Assembly: GCF_902459475.1 (NCBI RefSeq)
Contig: NZ_LR699114.1
Location: forward strand, 1,984,001 to 2,048,000
Origin: Aquicella lusitana
Lineage (GTDB): Bacteria > Pseudomonadota > Gammaproteobacteria > DSM-16500
Reading direction: 5' to 3'
Length of the DNA stretch: 64,000 nt
Shown here one piece after another: positions 37,277 through 46,505 of the stretch. The notes beneath the pieces are model-generated. The model was not told the DNA's origin. It was given only the letters and a program-made list of their open reading frames with translations, and made no database searches. The position numbers and the translations under genes were made by a program. Positions within the stretch are counted from its first letter, which is position 1, and every line of letters starts with the position of its first letter.

Positions 37277-38590
37277 ATGCAGGTATCCATGAAAGCTATT
37301 GCAACGGACTACAAAGTCGCCGATCTCAAACTCGCCGAATGGGGCAGAAAAGAAATACAGATTGCCGAAACGGAAATGCCGGGTCTCATGGCTTTACGTG
37401 AACAATATAAAGGAAAAAAACCACTCCAAGGCGCGCGCATCGCCGGCTGCCTGCATATGACTATTCAGACTGCCGTTTTAATTGAAACCCTGGTAGAGCT
37501 GGGCGCTTCAGTTCGCTGGTCTTCCTGCAATATCTTTTCCACGCAGGATCATGCTGCGGCAGCCATCGCAAAAGCCGGCATCCCTGTTTTCGCCTGGAAA
37601 GGTGAATCAGAAGAAGAATACCTGTGGTGCATTAGGCAAACCATCGAAGGACCGGATAACTGGCATCCTAATCTGATTCTCGATGATGGTGGCGATCTGA
37701 CGCTTATGATGCACAATGAATATCCCGAGCTGTTGCAAAAAGAAGTCAAGGGATTATCAGAAGAAACGACAACAGGGGTGCATCGTCTTTATGAAATGCA
37801 TAAAAAAGGCGAATTAAAAGTTCCCGCCATCAATGTCAATGACTCCGTCACCAAATCCAAATTTGACAATCTGTACGGCTGCCGCGAATCCTTGCTTGAC
37901 GGCATCAAGCGGGCAACCGATGTCATGATTGCAGGAAAAATTGCAGTCGTCTGCGGTTATGGTGAAGTGGGGAAAGGCTGTGCGCAGGCGCTGCGTTCTT
38001 TTGGCGCGATTGTGCTGATCACCGAAATTGATCCCATCTGCGCCTTGCAGGCTGCGATGGAAGGCTATCGTGTAGTAACGATGGAAGATGCGGCACCCAT
38101 TGCGAATATTTTTGTAACCGCAACCGGCAATTATCACGTAATTACACATGACCACATGTTAAAAATGCAGGACCAAGCCATTGTCTGCAACATCGGACAC
38201 TTTGACTCTGAAATTGATATCGCCTCTTTGCGTCAATACAAATGGGAAAATATCAAACCGCAAGTGGATCACGTCACGCTGCCCAGCGGCAATAAGATCA
38301 TTATCCTGGCGGAAGGACGCCTGGTAAACTTGGGTTGTGCAACCGGCCATCCCAGCTTTGTGATGTCTACTTCCTTCACCAATCAGGTGCTGGCTCAAAT
38401 TGAGCTCTGGCAAAACCATAAAAACTATCCAGTGGGCGTCTATGTTCTGCCCAAAAAACTGGATGAAATGGTGGCACGCCTACATCTTCAAAAATTGGGC
38501 GCAAAGCTGACCCAATTGACAAAAGAACAGTCGGAATACCTGAATATTTCCCAAGAAGGTCCGTATAAATCTGATCAGTATCGCTATTAA
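37277..38590 (+). CDS. ahcY: Adenosylhomocysteinase
   Basis: 437 aa. Splits S-adenosylhomocysteine to adenosine and homocysteine. [15 protein letters not shown], the NAD site [16 protein letters not shown] and the C-terminal KSDQYRY of the family. AATAGGAGAAA precedes the ATG. Paired with metK, so SAM production and by-product removal are linked. Followed by an intrinsic terminator. Confidence 0.97.
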   Translation: MQVSMKAIATDYKVADLKLAEWGRKEIQIAETEMPGLMALREQYKGKKPLQGARIAGCLHMTIQTAVLIETLVELGASVRWSSCNIFSTQDHAAAAIAKAGIPVFAWKGESEEEYLWCIRQTIEGPDNWHPNLILDDGGDLTLMMHNEYPELLQKEVKGLSEETTTGVHRLYEMHKKGELKVPAINVNDSVTKSKFDNLYGCRESLLDGIKRATDVMIAGKIAVVCGYGEVGKGCAQALRSFGAIVLITEIDPICALQAAMEGYRVVTMEDAAPIANIFVTATGNYHVITHDHMLKMQDQAIVCNIGHFDSEIDIASLRQYKWENIKPQVDHVTLPSGNKIIILAEGRLVNLGCATGHPSFVMSTSFTNQVLAQIELWQNHKNYPVGVYVLPKKLDEMVARLHLQKLGAKLTQLTKEQSEYLNISQEGPYKSDQYRY

Positions 38591-38599
38591 TTCAAGCAA

Positions 38600-38634
38600 C
38601 CCTTCTCCCGCATCACGCGGGAGAAGGGAACTTT
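38600..38634 (+). terminator. Intrinsic terminator of metK-ahcY
   Basis: CCCTTCTCCCGC (38600-38611) and GCGGGAGAAGGG (38617-38628) form a perfect 12-bp stem with a 5-nt loop, followed by AACTTTT. Confidence 0.88.
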
Positions 38635-38713
38635 TAATCTCCTCTCAGCAAATCACTACTTTCCACCGCTTTAAATTACGGCTAAACTTTTTTTATTCAG
38701 GGAGATCTTCACC

Positions 38714-39133
38714 ATGCAAAAAAAATTATTGATTGCGCTTTGTTCTTTATTCGCTTGTTCATTGAGTTACGCCGACACCTGCCCTAGCGTTCAGGACATC
38801 AAAACAAACAAACTGCATGGCTGGAAAGCCTATGATAGTGACGAAGATACACAGCTACCGCCCAAGCGACTGGCCATTTTCAAAAAAGAAGTCACACAGT
38901 TTGTATTGGCAGAATTGGGCAACGAGCACAACAAAAATAATACCATGCGCTGCTACTACAGCGACAGCAATGGATCACATCTGGAAACCTATCTGGCCAA
39001 AGATCATTTCTCGCTATCAAAATCCAAATCCTACTGGTATCAAGTCAGCGGCTCCATGCATTGCGCAGCCGGTGTGGATAAATGCAAATTTAATCCATAC
39101 GTGCTGTCGCAAAATCAGTTGGCGAGAAAATAA
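38714..39133 (+). CDS. Small secreted protein (DUF3757-like), unknown function
   Basis: 139 aa. Signal peptide at 1-20 (MQKKLLIALCSLFACSLSYA), then a domain with four cysteines (CPSVQDIK, MRCYYSD, MHCAAGVDKC) that may form disulfides in the periplasm. The CPS..I opening and the CxYxxxxG centre resemble the small DUF3757 family; I am only moderately sure. AGGGAGA lies 12 bp upstream. Lone gene between ahcY and the insertion sequence. Confidence 0.65.
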   Translation: MQKKLLIALCSLFACSLSYADTCPSVQDIKTNKLHGWKAYDSDEDTQLPPKRLAIFKKEVTQFVLAELGNEHNKNNTMRCYYSDSNGSHLETYLAKDHFSLSKSKSYWYQVSGSMHCAAGVDKCKFNPYVLSQNQLARK

Positions 39134-39244
39134 ACCCTGACGCGACCACTACCCGGCGATAGAAACTGAGCACAGCAAATCGCATAAAACTGGATCTTGG
39201 CCATTTTCAAAATACTCGACAATGTTGTCATCCTGAGCGAAGCA

Positions 39245-40491
39245 CACTACTGTCCGGTGAACCAGATTAAAAATTGATCGTCCTTGGTAAAGCGCTATGA
39301 TAGCGCGCTAAACACCACATTTAGCACCAAGGACGAACTGATGAAAGATACCGTTTTTCAACGATTATTAAAACCCGTTACAAAAAAATTAATGAAGGAA
39401 TGTATAGAACGCTTTCGATCTGATCATCGTTATGAATCATTTAATACATTTGAACATTTAAAAACGATGATTTATGCACATATTAATGAAATTAAAAGCT
39501 TACGCACGTTAGAGGTTGCGATAAACAGTCAAAAAATTGGTATAAAAACGCAAGTAAAACGCTCGACCTTAAGTGATGCCAATCGAAAACGACCAGCCGA
39601 AAGTTTCTTTTGGATATTAGAACAGCTTATGTCTTTGTTACCCAGGAAAAAACATAAAGAAATAAAAAAAGTAATCAGGATATTAGATAGTAGCCCGATA
39701 CAGCTAAGAGGCCAAGGGTACGATGAGTGGTCAAAGCAATATGCGACTCGGCATATACAAGGATTAAAACTACATGTTGAATATGATTTAGGATTAGATT
39801 TGCCCTTAAGGATGAAGTTGAGTCATCCAAATTGTAATGATGCGACGATGGGACAAAAATGGCCAATCCTTAAAAACACCCTTTATGTGTTTGATAAAGG
39901 TTACTACGATTACAATTGGTGGTGGAGCATCAACAAAAGGCAGGCTTATTTTGTGACTCGATTAAAGAAGAATGCGGCCATTGTTATAGAAAGCCGGCAA
40001 AAAAATACTCGCGAACCCATCTTACAAGATTGTCTTTTTAGAATTTCAAATAAAGTTCCACGTGGTGGAAAACGCATGGAATATAGCGAGACGCTGAGAT
40101 ATATAAGTGTAAAAAGGGAAGGAAAAACTCCTCTTATTTTGGTAACTAACTTGAAAGATTTACCAGCAGAAAATATTGCTAAGCTTTATAAAGCCCGATG
40201 GGAAATAGAGCTATTTTTTAAATGGATCAAGCAAAATCTTCGACTTAAAAAATTTCTGGGCCGATCTTCTAATGCGGTTAAAATTCAAATAGCAACAGCC
40301 TTGATTGCTTTTATATTGATACAGATATTTAAAAATGTTTCAAATGAGAAACGTTCATTACATCTCGTTTTAGTCTGGATCAGACATAATTTGCATGTTG
40401 CAGAATATCGCAATAGACAATACAAGCCTCCTATTTATTTAATTTCAAGGAGACCTGTTTATTTATGATACAGGTTCACCGGACAGTAGTG
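39245..40491 (+). mobile_element. IS4-family insertion sequence, intact, 1247 bp
   Basis: Perfect 19-bp terminal inverted repeats (39245-39263 CACTACTGTCCGGTGAACC and 40473-40491), flanked by an exact 10-bp target duplication GAGCGAAGCA at 39235-39244 and 40492-40501. It encodes one full transposase. Target size and DDE type agree with IS4. The intact ends, duplication and frame indicate a recent insertion. Confidence 0.95.
39341..40468 (+). CDS. IS4-family transposase
   Basis: 375 aa from the ATG at 39341, which follows AAGGACGAACTG; a TTG-initiated frame to 39284 would run into the leader. N-terminal DUF4372-like helical domain (KPVTKKLMKECIERFRSDHR), then DDE residues D116 (IRILDSSP), D185 (VFDKGYYDY) and E290 in the YREK signature Y283-R286-E290-K297 (YKARWEIELFFKWIKQNL). 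No frameshift or stop, so probably active. Visibly more AT-rich than its neighbours. Confidence 0.94.
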   Translation: MKDTVFQRLLKPVTKKLMKECIERFRSDHRYESFNTFEHLKTMIYAHINEIKSLRTLEVAINSQKIGIKTQVKRSTLSDANRKRPAESFFWILEQLMSLLPRKKHKEIKKVIRILDSSPIQLRGQGYDEWSKQYATRHIQGLKLHVEYDLGLDLPLRMKLSHPNCNDATMGQKWPILKNTLYVFDKGYYDYNWWWSINKRQAYFVTRLKKNAAIVIESRQKNTREPILQDCLFRISNKVPRGGKRMEYSETLRYISVKREGKTPLILVTNLKDLPAENIAKLYKARWEIELFFKWIKQNLRLKKFLGRSSNAVKIQIATALIAFILIQIFKNVSNEKRSLHLVLVWIRHNLHVAEYRNRQYKPPIYLISRRPVYL

Positions 40492-40604
40492 GAGCGAAGC
40501 AAAGGATCTCCTTTTGCACATCGGGAGATCCTTTGCTTCGCTCAGGATGACAACATTCAAAATATTTTCTTTGTATATTGACCCTCGCTTCAATACACGG
40601 TAGA

Positions 40605-40850
40605 TTGCCCTCCGCAATGTAATAGGTGACGGGAAGTTGGTGCAAAACCAACGCTGCCCCCGCAACGGTAATCATCTTTTTAGAGCCTGCTTCAAATATC
40701 ACTGTTTTGAATTGGATTCTAGATGAGTCAGATAACGCCACTGTACTAACAATATGGGAAGGCGCTGACTGATGTGAAATAACTTCACTTGATGTAAGCC
40801 CGGAGACCGGCCTGCTACATATTTTATTCACTCAAGTAGCGGAGGGCTCA
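40605..40850 (+). promoter_or_regulatory. Cobalamin riboswitch upstream of btuB
   Basis: Conserved blocks in order: GGTGACGGGAA (40625), TGCCCCCGCAACGGTAAT (40655), GGGAAGGCGC (40756), and the B12 box AAGCCCGGAGACCGGCC (40796-40812). After the box, GCTAC (40814-40818) can pair with GTAGC (40836-40840), which adjoins the Shine-Dalgarno GGAGG at 40841-40845. No terminator follows, so control is probably at translation start: cobalamin binding hides the ribosome site and shuts off uptake. Confidence 0.93.
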
Positions 40851-40851
40851 C

Positions 40852-42768
40852 ATGAGAATACGCACTCATTTTTATTGTTTATTTTTTTCTGCATTACCTG
40901 TCAGCGCAGTCGCGATGAGCGACAGCCAAAACACAGTTATTCCGCCGGTCATTGTGAAAGCCAAACAAACACTTTCCCTGACAGCAGGTCCCAAAACCGT
41001 CATTACGCACGAACAAATGACAGCAACCGGTGTCACAACACTTGCGCAAGCGCTACAAAGCCTGGGCGGCGTACAATTGCAAGATACGGCCGGAAACGGC
41101 AGTCAAGTCCTGCTCAGTATGCGCGGGTTTGGTGCCAATGCCAGTAGTAATACACTTATGCTGGTGAACGGCATTCCTTTGACGAATCCAGATCTCGCAC
41201 CGCCCGATTTGAATGCGATTCCGATCAGTGAAATTAAATATATTGAAATTATTGCCGGTAGTGAAAGTGTGCTATACGGTGACCAGGCGGTGGGCGGCAT
41301 CATCAATGTTATTACCCATCCTGAAAAAAAAGAACGTGTTGCCCTTTCGTGCGGAGCAGGAAGTTATAATCAAAAGAATTGTTATGCAACTTATAGTCAT
41401 CACTATCGCCAATTAAATTTTGATATTACTGCCTCTGCGAGCCATACCGATAATTATCGCGATCATAACGATTATGATCAAGCACTGGTATTTGGCAAAC
41501 TGGATTATCCTTATCAGACAGGGCGGATCAGCTTTGATTACAAGCTTGCAAAGGAAAATATGCAGTATCCGGGTGCATTAACCGCAGCTCAGGTCAGACA
41601 AGATCGGCGACAAGCCAGTAATAATACGGATTTCTTCAAGGATTGGAGTGATTTCTTTCATCTTCGCCATCAGCAAAATCTGAATGAACGCTGGCACCTG
41701 CTGACTGATCTGGCATTTCGTGAAATGCAGGGTGACGGTGTCCTTTCTGTTCCCTTCACACAGTCGAGAAATATTCTTTACGTGAAACCTCAATTAGCCG
41801 GCAAGCTGGGAACGACGCGTGTCACAGGCGGCGCAGATTTCCAAAGTGACCGTTATCATCTGGACAGCGCTTTTGGTACCACCAAAGATGATGAGCAAAA
41901 ATATGGTCTTTTTGGTATTGCCCGCATGCCGATTTATCCCAAACTTACCTTATCCCTGGGCGCACGCGGTGCACAACAAAACAGCCGTCTCACCACAACC
42001 ACTGAAAATAATAATATCAATCGTGCTTTCGCGAGCACAGTGGGTATCCTCTACCAAATTACGACTGATATTGATTTTTATTTGCGCCGTGCAGGCAGCT
42101 TTCGTTTTCCCAAAGCCGATGAAAATGCAGCCACCGCTTCCGGTATAACTTCTCTTCGGACGCAGCGAGGAATCGCTTATGAAACAGGCGTACAGATGGA
42201 AAGGGAAGAGTATTCCGCGAAGATTGAACTCTATCAGCTCGATTTACGAGATGAAATTGCATTTGATCCAACGCAAACGCCTCAAGACCCTTTTGGCTCA
42301 AATCGTAATTTATCACCCACACAACGCCGGGGATTCACGCTGTCGGGAAAAAGAAAAATTACGCAACAATTAACGGTGGATGGACAATATAATTATGTCA
42401 ATGCGCGGTTTCAGGATGGGATCAATGCGGGCAATCGTATTCCGCTGGTTGCTGAGAATGTTTTGCGTGCAGGACTCAATTATCAGTTTGCCCAGTATTG
42501 GCAGGCCTATACTGAAGCACTGTATACTGGTAATCAGTATGCCGCCAATGACGACGCAAACGTCGCTGGAAAAACGGGTGGATTCACCACTTTTAATTTT
42601 AACTTGCGTTATACTTATCGCAAACTCGCAGCTTCTTTTCGCGTCAACAATATCTTCGATAGGGATTATTATTTTTATACTGTTTATCAACCGAGCATGC
42701 AGAGTGAATTTTTCTATCCTGCACCGGGCAGAAATTTTACACTGATCGTTAATTATTTATTCGATTGA
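40852..42768 (+). CDS. btuB: TonB-dependent outer-membrane receptor, probable cobalamin transporter
   Basis: 638 aa. Signal peptide at 1-21, a TonB-box-like PPVIVKA at about 30-36, plug domain to about 150 (LSMRGFGANASSNTLMLVNG, VLYGDQAVGGIINVIT), then a beta-barrel ending NYLFD. The cobalamin riboswitch directly upstream makes vitamin B12 the likely substrate. Followed after 62 bp by a TonB-like gene. B12 ABC transporter genes btuCDF are not in the window. Confidence 0.88.
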   Translation: MRIRTHFYCLFFSALPVSAVAMSDSQNTVIPPVIVKAKQTLSLTAGPKTVITHEQMTATGVTTLAQALQSLGGVQLQDTAGNGSQVLLSMRGFGANASSNTLMLVNGIPLTNPDLAPPDLNAIPISEIKYIEIIAGSESVLYGDQAVGGIINVITHPEKKERVALSCGAGSYNQKNCYATYSHHYRQLNFDITASASHTDNYRDHNDYDQALVFGKLDYPYQTGRISFDYKLAKENMQYPGALTAAQVRQDRRQASNNTDFFKDWSDFFHLRHQQNLNERWHLLTDLAFREMQGDGVLSVPFTQSRNILYVKPQLAGKLGTTRVTGGADFQSDRYHLDSAFGTTKDDEQKYGLFGIARMPIYPKLTLSLGARGAQQNSRLTTTTENNNINRAFASTVGILYQITTDIDFYLRRAGSFRFPKADENAATASGITSLRTQRGIAYETGVQMEREEYSAKIELYQLDLRDEIAFDPTQTPQDPFGSNRNLSPTQRRGFTLSGKRKITQQLTVDGQYNYVNARFQDGINAGNRIPLVAENVLRAGLNYQFAQYWQAYTEALYTGNQYAANDDANVAGKTGGFTTFNFNLRYTYRKLAASFRVNNIFDRDYYFYTVYQPSMQSEFFYPAPGRNFTLIVNYLFD

Positions 42769-42830
42769 TACAAATAGGATAGCGGAGCGAGGCATCTCGT
42801 CTTCGCTTACCTTCATGCGGATAAGCGAAA

Positions 42831-43427
42831 GTGGTCACTAACTACAAATATTATCTCTTGTTTTCAACCCTGGGGCACCTGATATTAGTGCTTTTGCTTG
42901 CTTTAAATCTGGTTAACTCCAGCAATTTAAAAAAATCCGGGGGAAACCCCCTACCAGCCTACGCCGCTTCTTTTCCCCCTCGTTTTGCAAGACAGCAGGA
43001 AAATAAAAAAACGGATATATTGTCAGTCAAAAAATCAGCCGTGATAAAGCCTGCCCATACTAAAAAACTACTCAGCGAGAAAAATAATTTGCGACATCAA
43101 ACAAGCTCTCAGGCAGCAAATAATAGTGATAGCCATAAAGCCAACAAAGATGAGCAGAAGATATTAACACTCTTGCATCAGGCCATTGCCGCAAGACAAT
43201 CCTATCCGGATGATGCATTAGCATTACAGCAAACGGGAAAAGTAACCATTCGATTTTTACTCTATCCTAACGGCCACCTTGAAAATGTCGCTATCATTAA
43301 ATCAAGCGGCATTACGAGTATTGATCATGCGGCACTCATTGCAATCAATGCCATTTCACCTATCAGAGAGGTAAGCGCTTATTTGGCAAAAGCTGCGTTT
43401 TTTTCGGTCGACATCGTTTTTCAATAG
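42831..43427 (+). CDS. TonB-family energy transducer
   Basis: 198 aa starting with GTG. One N-terminal membrane helix (about 7-27), a Lys/Gln/Asn-rich linker to about 110 in place of the usual Pro-rich spacer, and a TonB C-terminal domain (TGKVTIRFLLYPNGHLENVAI..SSGITSIDHAALIAI). It probably energises the adjacent BtuB. ExbB/ExbD are not seen here, so it must borrow them. Confidence 0.8.
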   Translation: MVTNYKYYLLFSTLGHLILVLLLALNLVNSSNLKKSGGNPLPAYAASFPPRFARQQENKKTDILSVKKSAVIKPAHTKKLLSEKNNLRHQTSSQAANNSDSHKANKDEQKILTLLHQAIAARQSYPDDALALQQTGKVTIRFLLYPNGHLENVAIIKSSGITSIDHAALIAINAISPIREVSAYLAKAAFFSVDIVFQ

Positions 43428-43522
43428 TTATCCATCCACTTTCCAACCTCCTAATCACTGGCTTAATCAGTACAGATATAGTAGATTTTTTATAATTATC
43501 ACCCTGATAAAGGATACTTGTT

Positions 43523-45397
43523 ATGATAGGCGAGTTAAGTAATACTTTTTTTACTCAATATGGCAAGTATTTTTCTTCGCAACAGATAAAAAAAGCTTCA
43601 TCGATCCCCTTCAAGGATCATCCGCAGTTTGGTGTCCTGATTGACATTCTGAGCCGCAAAGATAATCATCATGTTGTTCTGCACTCGGAATATTCCCACC
43701 GGATGCATATCGCTTTTATTGAAGCATTATTGCTCAATTTAACACATGAACACATTCCCTATCCCCTGCAGGACAGCGAATTAATTTATCTGGATACGGA
43801 AAATTTAATCGTTAATGAAACAGAAACAAGCCTGATTGAAAAAAATTTTCAGGATTTAAAGCGTTTATTGGATTTTGCGGATAAAAATCTGCTCCTGGTG
43901 TTGAATCGCTACGATTTAATGAACGACACTTTCTTGAAAAAGCAGTTTGCGAGGCTTTTTAATCATCACAAATGCCGCTTCCTTATTTTTTCGCCGCGTT
44001 TCAATTTCGACAACCTTAACCAGCCTTATCTGGCCAAATTATTTTCCAACCTGCACTTGACTGCTGCGACAGAGACAGACATTTTCCTGCTGCTAAAACA
44101 GCAGCGCACCGAGCTTGAAAATTACCATCATGTTCTGATCCCTGATGAATTATTGTCCCAAGCTTATGCCTTGACTGAGCGCTATTTATCCGCCACCGAT
44201 ATACTTGAAAAAACCATCCAATTGCTTGATAGCAGCGCTGCACGCGCAGGGGCGATTGAGCGGATGGATAATAACACTCAATTCAAGCCGGTTTTAACGA
44301 CTTCCATACTCATTAACGTGCTATCTAACTGGACACAGATACCTGTTACGCATTTACAGATAAACAAATTCAAACTCAGCGAATTCACACAAGGCATGCA
44401 TCAGCGTGTTTTTGGACAGGAAGCAGCAGTAACAGCACTGGGTAATGCCCTGCAGCAAGCAAACGCGCGCGTGCAGCATCATACCGGCCCTTTTTGCAGT
44501 CTGCTTTTTGCCGGACCAGAACATACGGGCAAAAGAACCACAGCACTTGCACTTTCCGAACAGTTATTTAAACAATTGCATTTGCTTTATTTCGCTGCGC
44601 TTCCTTCCAAACAGCACTCCATTCTGGATTTACAGCTGCAACGCTGTACTGATAAGCGCTATCTTACGTTGAGAGAAATCATTAGTCAGACACCCTATGC
44701 CATTATTTTGCTCGAAAATATCCACCATGCCGCACCCGCGCTGCTAGAGGACATACAGAAAATATTGGATACGGGATTAATTCATGATGAAGGATGCGCT
44801 TATCACTTTCACCAGTCCATCCTAATCCTAAGCACCACTCTGGGTTCACAGCGGCTCGGCATTCTGGCGCAATCGTTATCGCCCAATGAAGATGCGCAGC
44901 CAGTTGACCTGATGCAATTGATCATGAATGAACAGAAAGAAAATGTGCTTTCTCAACACAACCTCTATTCGCCGCAAGAAATCATTGACGAAATCCTGCC
45001 AGAGATCAGCGCTTCTTTTCCGCTGACCGCTTGCGAACATTTGCATGTCATACCTTTTATTCCGTTAAACCGGTCAGCTGTTGAGCAAATCACACGGCTC
45101 AAGCTTAAACTATTAGGTAAAATGCTGGATTCCCGGTATGGCATTGAACTGGGTTACGCCCCTGAAGTTATTCGTTATTTAGCCAATGAAATTTTGGCTA
45201 AACAGGATGCCGAGAAGCAGGTTATTGATACAGACAAGGCATTGAAGCAACTTTATTTTGTCATCGAACAGGCGGTGCTAAGCCAAGCCGATAATAAAAA
45301 TCGGCCTAACCAACTGTTTATGCAATTAAATGAAACAGGACAATTATTGCGCTGCGATTGGTTATCGATGACCGCTGTACGGCAACATACGCCGTAA
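43523..45397 (+). CDS. ClpB/ClpA-like AAA+ protein with degenerate nucleotide sites
   Basis: 624 aa, against about 860 for ClpB. Two AAA+ modules can be traced: D1 at about 30-245 (with the D1-end helix block LTERYLSATDILEKTIQLLD) and D2 at about 265-600 (WTQIPVT, RVFGQEAAVTALGNALQQAN, and the C-terminal PLNRSAVEQITRLKLKLLGK). The N-domain and the coiled-coil middle domain of ClpB are absent. D1 lacks Walker A (LHSEYSHRM at 53-61) and B. D2 has GPEHTGKRTT (331-340), keeping the lysine, but Walker B is LLENIHH (397-402) instead of LLDEIxK. It should bind nucleotide weakly and not hydrolyse it. Function unknown; not a simple chaperone. Confidence 0.72.
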   Translation: MIGELSNTFFTQYGKYFSSQQIKKASSIPFKDHPQFGVLIDILSRKDNHHVVLHSEYSHRMHIAFIEALLLNLTHEHIPYPLQDSELIYLDTENLIVNETETSLIEKNFQDLKRLLDFADKNLLLVLNRYDLMNDTFLKKQFARLFNHHKCRFLIFSPRFNFDNLNQPYLAKLFSNLHLTAATETDIFLLLKQQRTELENYHHVLIPDELLSQAYALTERYLSATDILEKTIQLLDSSAARAGAIERMDNNTQFKPVLTTSILINVLSNWTQIPVTHLQINKFKLSEFTQGMHQRVFGQEAAVTALGNALQQANARVQHHTGPFCSLLFAGPEHTGKRTTALALSEQLFKQLHLLYFAALPSKQHSILDLQLQRCTDKRYLTLREIISQTPYAIILLENIHHAAPALLEDIQKILDTGLIHDEGCAYHFHQSILILSTTLGSQRLGILAQSLSPNEDAQPVDLMQLIMNEQKENVLSQHNLYSPQEIIDEILPEISASFPLTACEHLHVIPFIPLNRSAVEQITRLKLKLLGKMLDSRYGIELGYAPEVIRYLANEILAKQDAEKQVIDTDKALKQLYFVIEQAVLSQADNKNRPNQLFMQLNETGQLLRCDWLSMTAVRQHTP

Positions 45398-45910
45398 GAC
45401 ATCATCCCTCTTAATATAGTGATGATAAAGCGCTGCAGTGACATGAATCACAAAAAGAACAATAATGACTATCGCAACGATGCCATGAAGCTCAAAAGCA
45501 GCCTCGGCTAAGGCTTTATTTTGCTCAATGGGTAAAGTAAATTTGAAGTCGCCTAAATGAGGCGGCCGGCCACCTGCTACTGAACCAATCCAACCTGCGA
45601 GCGGCATGGTGATAACCGCTACATAAAACAGAAAATGCACTATGCGCTCTGCCATGCGTTGCCAAGCCAAGGTATCCGCAGGTAATGCAGGTTTGGGATT
45701 CACAAGCGCCCAGAAACCGCGCAAAACCATCAGTGCAAGAATGGTTAATCCTGTCAGCTTATGAAGGTTATATGCTACCGGTTGATAATCTTTGGGCAGA
45801 TCTTCCAGAAAAAAACCGAAGACAATCATGAAAAATAACAAAAGAAAAATCAGCCAATGAAAGAATTTAGCAACACTGCCGTAGGTAGATACCGTATTCC
45901 GCAGGCTCAT
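45362..45910 (-). CDS. Cytochrome b561 family protein
   Basis: 182 aa. Four membrane helices with heme-ligand histidines in KFFHWLIF, YNLHKLTGL, ELHGIVA and VIHVTAALYHHYIKRD, as in E. coli CybB. Periplasmic/inner membrane electron carrier, probably superoxide- or quinol-linked. Its 3' end overlaps the convergent ClpB-like gene by 36 bases. Confidence 0.9.
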   Translation of the reverse strand: MSLRNTVSTYGSVAKFFHWLIFLLLFFMIVFGFFLEDLPKDYQPVAYNLHKLTGLTILALMVLRGFWALVNPKPALPADTLAWQRMAERIVHFLFYVAVITMPLAGWIGSVAGGRPPHLGDFKFTLPIEQNKALAEAAFELHGIVAIVIIVLFVIHVTAALYHHYIKRDDVLRRMLPYSGHR

Positions 45911-45942
45911 AACTGTTATTTTCTTTTAGTTAATTTTTATCT

Positions 45943-45979
45943 AAAAAAACAGCAGGATACTAATGTATCCCGCTGTTTT
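45943..45979 (-). terminator. Intrinsic terminator of the prepilin gene
   Basis: On the minus strand AAAACAGC, a mismatch and GGATAC pair around a 4-nt loop and are followed by seven U. The hairpin is 8 bp past the prepilin stop. Confidence 0.85.
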
Positions 45980-45986
45980 AAACCAA

Positions 45987-46415
45987 TTACGGATTAAGTG
46001 TATAAGTGATCGTACCGCAGCCGGAGGCAACTGTATAATTTGCACTAGCGGTAAGCTGTCTTGTAACCAGATCGCATACACCCGTTGGGACATTTGCTGC
46101 AGTAATAGTAAAACCTGTTGAAGAGCCCGCGACAGTCAACCCCGAGCCTCCCCATGGTGGGATGAGACCGTTTGGCGGCAATATGGCTTGAATACTCGTC
46201 TCAGATAAACCGGAATAAGTTCCTGTCGATTGCGACATACTGTTCATCGCAGAGCTAATCGCCTGTACCTGCGACAAGAAAGCATTGGCCTGCTGGGATA
46301 TGCTGGCTGATTGATAGTAGCGTACCGACATAACAATAATCATTGCAGCAATAGCTAATACCAACATGATTTCAAGCAAGGTAACGCCTAGCATCGAGGA
46401 CTTCAATCTTTTCAT
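45987..46415 (-). CDS. Orphan type IV prepilin (PilS-like)
   Basis: 142 aa. Leader with prepilin-peptidase site G-V-T-L-L-E (SMLGVTLLEIMLVLAIAAM) and the hydrophobic N-terminal helix of type IV pilins, a Ser/Thr-rich body with TGTYSGLSE, and a C-terminal cysteine pair (VCDLV and ASGCGTIT) forming a likely disulfide loop. This matches the plasmid-R64 PilS/type-IVb class. No other pilus gene is near, so it relies on machinery elsewhere or is a leftover. Terminator downstream. Confidence 0.82.
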   Translation of the reverse strand: MKRLKSSMLGVTLLEIMLVLAIAAMIIVMSVRYYQSASISQQANAFLSQVQAISSAMNSMSQSTGTYSGLSETSIQAILPPNGLIPPWGGSGLTVAGSSTGFTITAANVPTGVCDLVTRQLTASANYTVASGCGTITYTLNP

Positions 46416-46505
46416 AAAAACTCCCTTCCTACTTAAAACAGGATTATTTACATTCAGGCATAGCGATTATTATGTTATTTTTCCGTTCGATTAAGCAAGT
46501 AAATT

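Larger units (their letters stand above)
39221..40557. repeat. Large palindrome split by an insertion sequence
   Basis: If the element at 39245-40491 and one target copy are removed, left arm 39221-39244 plus 40502-40511 becomes an exact reverse complement of right arm 40524-40557: 34-bp arms around a 12-nt loop. The core is GTCATCCTGAGCGAAGCAAA with GGATCTCC after it. A related, decayed copy is at 56749-56824. Confidence 0.9.

Noticed and set aside
42816-42830. Promoter or hairpin between btuB and the TonB-like gene
   Set aside because: The AAGCGAAG/CTTCGCTT look-alikes are short and broken; nothing firm.
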